Assembly: GCF_031143425.1 (NCBI RefSeq)
Contig: NC_090446.1
Span: 1,022,213,066-1,022,277,065, forward strand
Origin: Pleurodeles waltl
Lineage: Eukaryota > Chordata > Amphibia > Caudata > Salamandridae
Reading direction: 5' to 3'
Length of the DNA stretch: 64,000 nt
Shown: in pieces, positions 1-10,506 of the stretch
Numbering within the stretch: position 1 is the first letter of the stretch
Layout of the letters: each line of letters begins with the position of its first letter
The notes under the pieces: generated by a model
What the model saw: the letters and a program-made list of their open reading frames with translations, nothing else
What the model was told of the DNA's origin: nothing
Database searches by the model: none
Translations under genes and position numbers: made by a program

Positions 1-2051
1 TTTTTAGAGAATGTTGAGTCCTGGGATTGATTTTTTCCACACTTCCCAGGAAGTGGTCATCACAGGGGGAAGGACCCTGCACCTGCTTGGAGAACCAGGA
101 CCCCCCTGCTTTTCACCCAGGAGCAAGGATAAAACTGGTAGACCTGCACCCACACCTCAGTTCCCTACCACATCCAACAGGAAGAACAACAGAAGAAGAA
201 GGACTGCCCTGCTGGACCCCTGGCCTGCACCTGGAACCTGCACTCAGAAGGACTGCACCAGCTGCACACTTGGGCTTCACCACAAGAAGGACTTTGCCTG
301 GCTTCGACTGGTTCAAGGAGGGACTCCCTGTTTGCTACAGGTGAAAAATTGCTATCCAGAGTCCCCTGCACCAACTCCTGAAGAAAGCGACCAGCTGACC
401 ACTGTCCAGTGGCCAAAAAGGAGTTTGCGCCAGGTACATTCTGGGAGTTGTAGTCCGCACCCCCCAAGGACCATCTCAGAACTTCTGGACCCTTGGGGTG
501 AGCTGTGGACCCCAAAAGAACCTTAAAAGGACATCTGGGAGAAGCCCCAGAAGTTTGGAGAAGTTTGGAGAATTTTTGTAAAAAAGTTCCATAGAGGGAC
601 CGACCCGCCGCAGCAACTCTAGCCGGCTTGCCTGAACCGCGACCCAGCCTAATTTGCTGGTTCGTCCCGGTAAAGAAAATCTCAGAAAAAGAGACTAAGT
701 CCGAAGGTAAAAAGTTGACCGGGACCTCCCAGCCAGCGTATCCGAGGAGGGCTCCATGGACGTCGGATCAAGATCCAGGTTTACCCCGGTCGAAGGATTT
801 TCACCTCGAAAAAACGACTAAGTCCAAAGGTAAAAATCTCCACCGAGGATTCCAGCATCGCGTATCCGGAGAAGGGCACCAGGAGGTCGGATTGGACTGG
901 CAGGTTCGTCCCGCTGAAGAAAATCTTCGAAAAAAAAGACTAAGGGGGTGATTCTCACCCTGGCGGGCGGCAGAGGCCGCCCGCCAGAGTTCCCCCCTCC
1001 AAAATACCGCTCCGCGGTCGAAAGACCGCTGAGGGTATTTTGGGTTTTGCACTGGGCTGGCGGGCGACCGCCAAAAGGCCGCCCGCCAGCCCAGTGCAAA
1101 ACACCTTCCCACGAGGACGCCGGCTCAGAATTGAGCCGGCGGAGTGGGAAGGTGCGACGGGTGCTGTTGCACCCGTCGCGTATTTCAGTGTCTGAAACGC
1201 AGACACCGAAATACAAAGTGGGGCCCTCTTACGGGGGCCCCTGCAGTGCCCATGCCATTGGCATGGGCACTGCAGGGGCCCCCAGGGGCCCCACGACACC
1301 CCATACCGCCATCCTGTTCCTGGCGGCAGAGCCGCCAGGAACAGGATGGCGGTATGGGGTGTCAGAATCCCCATGGCGGCGCAGCGAGCTGCGCCGCCCT
1401 GGAGGATTCTTATGGGCAGCGGAAAACCGGCGGGAGACCGCCGGTTTTCCTCTTCTGACCGCGGCCAAAGCGCTGCGGTCAGAATGCCCTGCGGGGCACC
1501 GCCAGCCTGTTGGCGGTGCTCCCGCCAACCCTGGCCCCGGCGGTCTATGACCGCCGGGGTCAGAATGACCCCCTAAGTGTGAAGGTAAACTTTTAATCGA
1601 GGCCTCCCGCGTCCTGTAGCCGGGCAGGGCTCCATCGCGGTCGGCCTTAAACTTTGACTTTGCCCCGGTCGAGGTGCAACCAGATGACCCGATTGGCGCT
1701 TTTTGTTTCTAGGCGCTAAAAAATAATAATTCTTTAAAAATTCATATCTCCAGTTCCCCTGATCCGATTTTATTCGTTTTGGTGTCATTTTAAAGATAAA
1801 AATATAATCTATTTTTATAAATTGGTTTTGGATTTTTAAACTGTTTCCTGTGTTTTATTTATTTACTGTTTTGTGATATTTGAATGCTTTACACTCTGTC
1901 TCCTAAGTTAAGCCTTGACGCTCGTTGCCAAGCTACCAAGGGTTGACCTGGGTTTAATTTACTGAGACCTAACTGGACCTAAGTGGAGGTTAGTGGCCTA
2001 TTGCTAAGTGTAGGTACCTACCTGCCCTTACCAATAACCCATTTTCCAACA
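1..2051 (+). mobile_element. 3' part of a long LTR, interrupted by a MITE
   Basis: The segment reads as the GC-rich leader and AT-rich tail of a long LTR entered from its middle. The tail (about 1800-2051) ends in TTTTCCAACA, with the CA end typical of LTRs. At 693, 816 and 938 the motif GACTAAG recurs with a spacing of about 122 bp, so the LTR holds a short tandem array of GC-rich units; a MITE sits in the third unit. The 5' half lies outside the window. No coding region is supported; the open frames in 11-526 have no recognisable domain. The LTR assignment is inference from sequence style and the CA terminus. Confidence 0.5.
944..1573. mobile_element. Harbinger-like MITE made of consecutive hairpins, 630 bp
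   Basis: The element is flanked by TAA on both sides (941-943 and 1574-1576). Its ends are inverted repeats: GGGGGTGATTCTCACCCTGG at the left, and GGGGGTCATTCTGACCCCGG on the reverse strand at the right. Removing the element and one TAA rebuilds GACTAAG followed by GAAGGTAAA, matching the uninterrupted neighbouring units at 693 and 816, so the borders are well supported. A 3-bp TAA target and G-rich termini fit PIF/Harbinger elements. The interior is almost wholly a chain of perfect or near-perfect inverted repeats. There is no transposase. Confidence 0.8.
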
Positions 2052-2517
2052 CACACCTTAACTGAAGGTACCTAAGGCATTCTTCGGGAGGAGGTGGTGA
2101 CTTTTGTGTATGTTGTTGGCAGATCCCATTAGTGGTCCATTATTACAGAGGGTAAGACAAGAGCAGTAACTAACTAGTATACAAGTATCAATGATAGGCG
2201 GCTGGGTCATGTAAAATCTCATCAAGCACTACAATCAAACATATAGTCAGTTTTCTGTTCCCACTCTAGTAGTGGGGTATACTGGACTTCAGGAAGGGAT
2301 ACGTAACATACTGAAAAATAAATACATGGCAAAGGACTTCAGGTAGAGAAAGTCTAGGGGAAAAGTGGATGTACAGTATAATGTGTGACAATTTCGTGGG
2401 ACAGTTTCTTATCTTGCTCTTGTCACTGAACCATAATGATACCCTAACTAACAATGCAAAGACAGATACTAAAGATAAAGAACCATTTATTTTAACATAG
2501 GAAATCCACCTTCTCCA
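2052..2517. other. No recognised feature
   Basis: Unassigned AT-rich sequence after the LTR end. I see no gene, RNA or clear repeat boundary in it. Confidence 0.5.
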
Positions 2518-2772
2518 CCCACAACATGCCCACTCCCCAAGCAAAAACCCCAACAATGTCCCTTTCTCCAATTTCCCTTTACCACACTCTCTACCCACAA
2601 CATGCCTCTTCTCCACGTGAAACCCAAAATATGTCCCTTTCCTCAACTCCCCTTCCTATTGTATTGACCAACAACAGGCCCACCACCCTTCCCAAACAAA
2701 ACCCCCAAAATGCCCTTTCCCCAACTTTACATACCACCCTTTTCACCTGCAACAGGCCCTTGCACCCAAAAT
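2518..2772. repeat. Degenerate minisatellite, about 76-bp period
   Basis: Three full units and the start of a fourth follow one another. Each opens with a variant of CCCACAACATGCCC and holds a variant of CCCAAAATGTCCCTTTCC about 45 bases later. The start motif recurs near 2518, 2597, 2670 and 2748. The open frames here (2526-2774 plus, 2266-2646 minus) are by-products of this composition. Confidence 0.6.
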
Positions 2773-2782
2773 AAAATTATGT

Positions 2783-5260
2783 TCAGTGTAACCGGTCCCT
2801 GAGGGTATGCAGGTCATTTCTCATACTGGCCACTTGTCGGGCCAAGGTCTGTTGACCCCCCCGATGAGCGTCAGTTCATAAGGGATGTGGCAGAGGAGGT
2901 GGTGATTGACATGTGATGAGGAGGAGGAGTGAGGGCACCTGGTGCTTCAGGTGGCAATTGTGACCCATGGCTACAGGCAGCAGTGGCTTAATGGGTTGGA
3001 GGTGAGCCCGTCTGGTGGCCCAAAGAACTAAAGGCCCTAGATTCCTCCTTCAAGACTACCATCTGGTGGTATTTGACACCCATGGCCTCTAACTTGTGGC
3101 GCCACAGCCCAACAGCTATCTCCAGCCACAACTGTTGACCTCCAACAGCAGGAGTAGCTATATCAAGAAAGAAAACCCTCCACAAATTGTATTGCTCAGT
3201 GCAAACACCTGCTGGTACCCTAGGGCCATTGGCATTTTTGATGCTATTAGTCACAGGGCAAAGGTCTTCTGTACATGCATCAAATAATGCAATAGCAATG
3301 ACTGCAAGGAATGGAGCCAGACCACCAACATAATCAAAACGTGCTTATAGTTTTAAGGATTTCATGGAGTGAAACTAAATAGACACTTCATGTGTTAATA
3401 AATGAAATAGCTAACATTGATGAATAAGGCGCATGTACAATGCACAATTAATTACTTGACTATGTGTGTAATATTAATGGAGCCTGCTATTTTGCAGAAT
3501 GTTTTGGGGCAACTATAATTGTATGTTGTAACTTATTAATTCCAGTGGCCCTGCTCTTGTCCTACTCCCTCTTCAAATCTATCCTGAGTCCATACTAAGG
3601 GGCTGATAGAGTTTGGTAAATGGGTAACTGCGCAACACTTGCGGTGGATAACGGATATCCCATCCACCGCATTACAGTAGACAGTGCACAGAATGGAAAT
3701 AATGTACTGTAGTACAAGAAACTGGATATTTTATTAGTTGTGTTGGTCATAGAGTATCCCATCTGCTACACTCTAAATCAGGCCGTTAGTCCCACATGAC
3801 ACCCTGGCCTCCACCACAAATTATTTTCAACAAATACCTTCACTTGGATGTAGGAGAAGTTAGTCTATAGGAAGGTAAGCTACAGGGACTGGGCTAGGTT
3901 GAGGTTTAGCTTTGGAATGAGTGGGTGTCCCTGATCATGTACTACACTTTTGCTTAGTCACATTGACTGACGGAAGGAAAAAAATAGAACCTTAAATCCG
4001 TAAGGGAATCTATGAAGTATAAGTCACCTGGGCAGAAAAATGTGGCACATGTTGAGATGAAATTTACATTTTTGGGTAGGCTGGGACAGAAAGAATGATG
4101 AAGCAAAGTATAGGTGAACCGAGTTGGCCCAGGGAAACACACATTGTCTTCAGTTTGTATGCCACGCAGGGTTCATGCTGCACTGTTATCAGAAGCTGAG
4201 GGACATTTCATTGTCTACAATGCAGCGGCAAATTAAACCTTGCTACAGTTTTAGGTGGTGAAATTCCGAGGATAGGAAGGTGACGGACAAGACAGCGTAA
4301 CAAATACATTATTGTCAATAAGAAAGCAATGTGACTTACCACTTGACCCTGCCACCACTCAGACTTCTCCCTTGACCTAGGTCTCTTCTGTCCCTTGCTG
4401 GCTGGAGCTGGAAGTCTCACTGGTGGAATGCACAGCTGGGAAAATCCAAATGCACCCACTTTAGATACCAGATTACCTACCATAGTAATTATTTTGCACA
4501 CTGTACAACACCAATACCGCACTACAGTTAGGTTTGCTATCTTCTATTGAAAGTATCACTTTGGGGGGTTTGGTTGACAACATTTTAAAAACTAGGTAGT
4601 GAACCAAAACCCCTTTCCTCCCATATGAGGGATAAGGACATAAGCAGATAAGAATGAAATGCAATGAAGGAGTGGAAGGTAATAAAAAGGAGATATGGTA
4701 TTGGTTGGTATCATTCTTGCCATGCTGCACTGCCATGGAAACTACTAGTATAAGACAACACTGGGGGTCCATGACCACTCTATCTCTGTCCCTGTACTTC
4801 TTGACTGACTGTTTACTCAATAAAGTCATCTCCACCAACGTGTTAAGTTAATACTTGGGCTTGTGATCTGCTTTATGTGATCATAAATATGTTCTCTTAA
4901 AACGAATACACAAGACATATAAAAGAGGAGAAAGCGTACTGAAAAATGGAGCAGAAGAAAGCTACAGACAGGAGAAAGTCAACTGCAGTCTTAGCAAATA
5001 GCAAATATAAAAAACACAGGGAAGTGCAGGGATAAAAACATTGGGAAAGGGGAGTTTAAAAAAGTAAATACAGAAGGCTGTAATAAGTTACTATTGGGAA
5101 TAGCTAAAAGTAAGATATAATAATAAACATGACCTGTTGGGGCCAGTAGAACCATCTGCTGCAGCCCCTTGGTGTTGGTGGTTGCCGTCATGTTGGTCGT
5201 GGTAGTGGTAGCAGCTGCTTGGCCCTGGGATGCCCTCTTCCCCTTGAATCCTTATGAAAA
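2783..5260 (-). pseudogene. Exon-like blocks of an unidentified multi-exon gene or transposon ORF
   Basis: Three minus-strand blocks look protein-coding between splice-like signals. Block A (about 5250 to 5147) follows a pyrimidine-rich tract ending TTTTCATAAG and is Thr/Ala-rich. Block B (about 4435 to 4339) follows GGATTTTCCCAG, encodes a basic stretch containing GQKRPRSREK, and ends at GTAAGT. Block C (3157 downwards) follows TTCTTGATATAG and reads through a Trp/Leu-rich segment (QLWLEIAVGLWRHKLEAMG). In a shifted frame near 2860-2783 it reads a coiled-coil-like end (QQTLARQVASMRNDLHTLRD) and a stop. The style recalls Myb/SANT-like proteins of Harbinger elements, but I cannot identify a family. 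Frames do not join cleanly. It could be a dead transposon ORF or chance. Confidence 0.25.
3597..3790. mobile_element. Decayed MITE of the GGCCTGATTTAGA type
   Basis: The left end, GGGGCTGATAGAGTTTGG, and the reverse complement of the right end, ACGGCCTGATTTAGAGTGT, are degenerate inverted repeats. They resemble the better preserved MITE at 38890-39058. An internal palindrome lies at about 3643-3670 (GGTGGATAACGGATATCC). No clear target duplication remains. Confidence 0.4.
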
Positions 5261-5486
5261 GAGTAAAGATAAAAGGAACCATGATTAGTGGTACTCTACA
5301 ATAAACATTTTGTCAGGCACAGCATTGTACATTCTAAATCAGATAGCTTATTCCTAGTTTCCTACTCTAAAATTACATTTTGAACAATTCACTCAGGCCA
5401 ACGAATGACCTTTGCTTTTCCATCCCCTTTAACAACTGAGTTGCCAAATCTGTGTTCCTAAGCGTAGTGTACCTCTGGGAGATTGG

Positions 5487-5491
5487 GACTG
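5487..5491. repeat. Target-site duplication GACTG, left copy
   Basis: GACTG directly precedes the TG of the left LTR and recurs at 13172-13176 after the CA of the right LTR. This defines one insertion covering 5492-13171. Confidence 0.85.
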
Positions 5492-6336
5492 TGTAAGGAA
5501 ATGCCTCCTTGGCATGGTTACCCCCTGACTTTTTGCCTTTGCTGATGCTATGTTTTGATTTGAAAGTGTGCTGATTCCTGCTAACCAGGCCCCAGCACCA
5601 GTGTTCTTTCCCTAACCTGTACTTTTGTTTACACAATTGGCACACCCTGGCATCCAGGTAAGTCCCCTGTAACTGGTACCCCTGGTACCAAGGGCCCTGA
5701 TGCCAGGGAAGGTCTCTAAGGGCTGCAGCATAATTTATGCCACCCTGGGGACCCCTCACTCAGCACAGACACACTGCTTGCCAGCTTGTGTGTGCTGGTG
5801 AGGACAAAACGAGTAAGTCGACATGGCACTCCCCTCAGGGTGCCATGCCAACCTCACACTGCCTATGCAGTATAGATAAATCACCCCTCTAGCAGGCCTT
5901 ACAGCCCTAAGGCAGGGTGCACTATACCATAGGTGAGGGCACCAGTGCAAGAGCACTGTGCCTCTACAGTGTCTAAGCCAAACCTTAGACATTGTAAGTG
6001 CAGGGTAGCCATAAGAGTATATGGTCTGGGAGTCTGTCAAACACAAACTCCACAGCACCATAATGGCTACACTGAAAACTGGGAAGTTTGGTATCAAACT
6101 TCTCAGCACAATAAATGCACACTGATGCCAGTGTGCATTTTATTGTAACATACACCCCAGAGGGCACCTTAGAGGTGCCCCCTGAAACCTTAACCAACTA
6201 CCCGTGTAGACTGACTGGTTTTAGCAGCCTGCCACACTCGAGACATGTTGCTGGCCACATGGGGAGAGTGCCTTTGTCACTCTGTGGCTAGTAACAAAGC
6301 CTGCACTGGGTGGAGATGCTTATCACCTCCCCCTTG
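5492..6336 (+). repeat. Truncated left LTR of the Gmr1-like element
   Basis: It matches 10507-11350 almost base for base, up to the shared ...CACCTCCCCCTTG. There it jumps into gag, while the right LTR runs on for another 1.8 kb. The break at 6336/6337 is therefore an internal deletion junction. A palindrome with TGCACACTGATGCCAGTGTGCA lies near 6117. Confidence 0.85.
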
Positions 6337-7050
6337 TGTAGGGATAGACTCCTCACACTCTCTGGAAAAGATGCAGAATCTTATGACCTCATGAAGGGAA
6401 CCCTGACTGAGGGCTTTGGATTCTCCACTGAGGAGTATAGAATTAGATTCAGGGGGGCTCAAAAAACCTCGAGCCAGACCTGGGTTGATTTTGTGGACTA
6501 CTCAGTGAAAACACTGGATGGTTGGATTCAAGGCAGTGGTGTAAATGATTATGATGGGCTGTACAATTTATTTGTGAAAGAACACCTATTAAGTAATTGT
6601 TCAAATGATAACCTGCATCAGCATCTGATGGACCTAGGACCAATTTCTCCCCAAGAATTGGGAAAGAAGGTGGACCATTGGGTCAAGATTAGGGTGACCA
6701 AGACTTCCACAGGGGGTGACCAAAAGAAAGTGGTCACAAAGCCTCCCCAGGGGAAGAGTGTTGAGACATCCAAAAACTAAAATAGTAAAGAGTCTTCTTC
6801 AGGCCCCCAAAAACCTGCACAGGAGGGTGGGCCCAGAGCCTCTTCACAAAACAATTTTGGGTACAAGGGTAAAAACTTTGATCCCAAAAAGGCCTGGTGT
6901 CGTAGCTGTAATCAGCCTGGACACCAAACTGGAGACAAGGCCTGTCCCAAGAAAGTACCACTTCTAACTCCACTCCAGCTAATCCTGGAATGGCTAGTCT
7001 CCAAGTGGGATCAACATTGTACCCAGAACAAATCAGGTGTCACACTGAAG
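6337..7050 (+). pseudogene. gag: gag remnant of the Gmr1-like element
   Basis: The frame (first base of codon congruent to 1 mod 3) starts at the deletion junction, so the N-terminus is missing. The ATG at 6310 lies in LTR sequence and is not a real start. The first part resembles the capsid C-terminal/SCAN-like region of Ty3-type Gag: Trp-rich helices, then 'ISPQELGKKVDHW' near 6650-6690. A TAA stop at 6778-6780 interrupts it. Beyond that the same frame stays open and carries a zinc-knuckle motif, with Cys codons at 6898, 6907 and 6943 and His at 6922 (C-X2-C-X4-H-X6-C, longer than usual in the last spacer). Gag would bind RNA and form the particle. The pol frame overlaps from 6912 in the -1 frame. 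I saw no standard slippery heptamer. Confidence 0.75.
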
Positions 7051-10000
7051 CTACATTAGTCTCTGAGGGTGGGGTGGATTTAGCCACACTTGCTGCCTGG
7101 CCTCCTAACATGCAAAAATACAGGCAGCAGCTCTTAGTTAATGGGACAAGTGTAGAAGGCCTGAGGGATACAGGTGCCAGTGTCACCATGGTGACAGAGA
7201 AACTGGTTTCCCCTGGTCAATACCTGGCTGGACAAACCTATCCAGTCACCAACGCTGACAATCAGACTAAAGTACATCCCATGGCTATGGTAACTTTAGA
7301 GTGGGGAGGGGTCAATGGCCTGAAACAGGTGGTGGTCTCCTCAAATATCCCAGTAGACTGTTTGCTTGGAAATGACCTGGAGTCCTCAGCATGGGCTGAG
7401 GTAGAACTGAAAACCCATGCAGCCATGCTGGGTATCCCTGAACTGGTGTGTGTCAAGACAAGGGCACAGTGCAAGGCTCAGGGTGAAAAAGTAGAGCTGG
7501 AGCCTGGAAAAAGGGCCCAGCCTACCAAGAGAAAAGGAAAGACAACTGGGAAACCAGCTGCAACACAACAACAAAAAGAGAACCTTTCTTCTCAGGAAGA
7601 AGTTCTGCACTCTGAAGGAACTGAGCCTATGGAGTTGGAACCTTATCAGGTTGAGCTCCTAGGCCCAGGGGGACCCTCAAGGGAGCAGTTGTGTAAGGGG
7701 CAAGAAACCTGTCCCTCTCTTGAAGTCCTTAGGCAGCAAGCTGCTGAAGAGTCCAATTGCAAGAAAACTGGAACACATAGGGTCTATTGGGAAGATGGAC
7801 TCCTTTACACTGAGGCAAGAGATCCCAAACCTGGTGCCACTAGGAGAGTGGTAGTGCCTCAGGAGTTTAGGGAGTTCATACTGACCTTAGCCCATGATAT
7901 TCCTCTTGCTGGGCATTTGGGACAAACCAAGACATGGGAGAGACTAGTCAACCACTTCTACTGGCCCAACATGTCCCAGAAAGTCAAGGAGTTTTGTGTC
8001 TCCTGTACCACCTGTCAAGCCAGTGGTAAGACAGGTGGACACCCAAAGGCCCCCCTCATTCCACTTCCAGTGGTGGGGGTCCCCTTTGAAAGAGTGGGTG
8101 TGGACATAGTGGGTCCACTTGAACCTCCCACAGCCTCAGGGAACATGTACATACTAGTAGTAGTGGATCATGCTACTAGATACCCTGAAGCTATTCCCCT
8201 TAGGTCGACTACTGCCCCCGCAGTAGCCAAGGCCCTCATTGGTATTTTTACCAGAGTGGGTTTCCCTAAGGAGGTGGTGTCTGACAGAGGTACCAACTTC
8301 ATGTCAGCATACCTGAAACACATGTGGAATGAGTGTGGAGTGACTTATAAATTCACTACACCCTACCATCCACAAACTAATGGCCTTGTTGAGAGATTCA
8401 ACAAGACATTAAAAGGCATGATCATGGGGCTCCCTGAAAAACTCAAAAGGAGATGGGATGTCCTCTTGCCATGTCTGCTTTTCGCTTACAGAGAGGTGCC
8501 CCAGAAGGCAGTAGGGTTCTCACCCTTTGAACTTCTGTTTGGCCACCCTGTAAGGGGACCACTAGCTCTTGTGAAAGAAGGCTGGGAGAGACCTCTTCAT
8601 GAGCCTAAACAAGACACAGTGGACTATGTACTTGGCCTACGTTCAAGGATGGCAGAGTACATGGAAAAGGCAAGTAAAAACCTTGAGGCCAGCCAACAGC
8701 TCCAGAGGTTTTGGTATGACCAAAAGGCTGCAATGGTTGAATTTCAACCAGGGCAGAAAGTCTGGGTTTTGGAGCCTGTGGCTCCCAGGGCACTTCAGGA
8801 CAAATGGAGTGGCCCGTACCCAGTGCTAGAGAAGAAGAGTCAGGTCACCTACCTGGTGGACCTAGGCACTAGCAGGAGCCCCAAGAGGGTGATCCATGTG
8901 AACCGCCATAAGCTCTTCCATGACAGGGCTGATGTGAATCTGTTGATGGTAACAGATGAGGACCAGGAAGCTGAGAGTGAACCTCTCCCTGATCTCCTCT
9001 CATCAAACCCTAAAGATGGTTTAGTAGATGGAGTGATCTATTCAGACACCCTCTCTAGCCAACAGCAATCTGACTGTAGGAAGGTCCTGCAACAGTTTGC
9101 TGAGCTCTTTTCCCTAACCCCTGGTCAGACACACCTGTGTACCCATGATGTGGACACAGGAGACAGCATGCCTGTCAAAAACAACATTTTCTGACAGTCT
9201 GGCCAAGTTAAGGAAAGCATCAAAGTGGAAGTCCACAAGATGCTGGAATTGGGAGTAATTGAGCACTCTGACAGCCCCTGGGCTAGCCCAGTGGTCTTAG
9301 TCCCCAAACCTCACACCAAAGATGGAAAGAGAGAGATGAGGTTTTGTGTGGACTACAGAGGACTTAATTCTGTCACCAAGACAGATGCCCATCCCATTCC
9401 AAGGGCTGATGAACTGATTGATAAATTAGGTGCTGCCAAATTCTTAAGTACCTTTGACTTAACAGCAGGGTACTGGCAAATCAAAATGACACCTGGAGCA
9501 AAAGAAAAGACAGCATTCTCCACACCTGATGGGCATTATCAGTTTACTGTTATGCCCTTTGGTTTAAAGAACGCCCCTGCCACCTTCCAAAGGTTGGTGA
9601 ATCAAGTCCTTGCTGGTTTGGAGTCCTTTAGTGCAGCTTATCTTGACGATATTGCTGTCTTTAGCTCCAACTGGCAGGATCACCTGGTCCACCTGAAGAA
9701 GGTTTTGAAGGCTCTGCAATCAGCAGGCCTCTCTATCAAGGCATCCAAATGCCAGATAGGGCAGGGAACTGTGGTTTACTTGGGACACCTGGTAGGTGGA
9801 GGCCAAGTTCAGCCACTCCAGCCTAACATCCAGACTATTCTGGACTGGGTAGCTCCAAAAACCCAGACTCAAGTCAGGGCATTCCTTGGCTTGACTGGGT
9901 ACTACAGGAGGTTTGTGAAGGGATATGGATGCATAGTGACAGCCCTCACAGAACTTACCTCCAAGAAAATGCCCAAGAAGGTAAACTGGACTGTAGAATG

Positions 10001-10478
10001 CCAACAGGCCTTTGACATCCTGAAACAAGCAATGTGCACAGCACCAGTTCTAAAAGCTCCAGATTACTCCAAGCAGTTCATTGTGCAGACAGATGCCTCT
10101 GAACATGGGATAGGGGCAGTTTTGTCCCAAACAAATGATGATGGCCTTGACCAGCCTGTTGCTTTCATTAGCAGGAGGTTACTCCCCAGGGAGCAGCGTT
10201 GAAGTGCCATTGAGAGGGAGGCCTTTGCTGTGGTTTGGTCCCTGAAGAAGCTGAGACCATACCTCTTTTGTACTCACTTTGTAGTTCAAACTGACCACAG
10301 ACCTCTCAGATGGCTGATGCAAATGAAAGGTGAAAATCCAAAACTGTTGAGGTGGTCCATCTCCCTACAGGGAATGGACTTTATAGTGGAACACAGATCT
10401 GGGACTGCCCATGCCAATGCAGATGGCCTTTCCAGGTTCTTCCACTTAGAAAATGAAGACTCTCTTGGGAAAGGTTAG
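6912..10478 (+). pseudogene. pol: pol of the Gmr1-like element: protease-integrase-RT-RNase H, two stops
   Basis: One frame runs from 6912 to TAG at 10478, broken only by TGA at 9192-9194 and TGA at 10200-10202. Either could be a decayed arginine CGA codon. Numbering from the Met at 6990: protease active site DTGAS at residues 60-64; integrase zinc-binding HHCC at about 300-345 (GHLGQTKTW ... CVSCTTC); integrase catalytic Asp372, Asp432 and Glu468, with exactly 35 residues between the last two; then a basic C-terminal domain. The RT follows after the first stop: FCVDYRGLNS near 9342, the YLDD catalytic motif at 9639-9650, and FLGLTGYYRRF near 9880. RNase H begins at QTDASEHGIG (about 10087) and continues past the second stop (QTDHRPLRWL near 10287). 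All visible catalytic residues are kept, so inactivation looks recent. Activity would be cytoplasmic cDNA synthesis and nuclear integration. Confidence 0.9.
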
Positions 10479-10493
10479 TCTCATCCTCTTTCG

Positions 10494-10506
10494 TTTGGGG
10501 GGGTTG
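10494..10506 (+). promoter_or_regulatory. Polypurine tract, plus-strand primer of the Gmr1-like element
   Basis: A run of seven G (10497-10503) lies just before the TG of the right LTR at 10507, where reverse transcription is primed for the second strand. It is assigned by position and composition. Confidence 0.6.

Noticed and set aside
948..1550. 200-codon GC-rich open frame
   Set aside because: Falls wholly within the hairpin chain of the MITE; palindromic GC-rich DNA is open in several frames on both strands.
6310..6337. ATG at 6310 as the gag start
   Set aside because: This ATG lies in truncated LTR sequence and joins gag only through the deletion junction.
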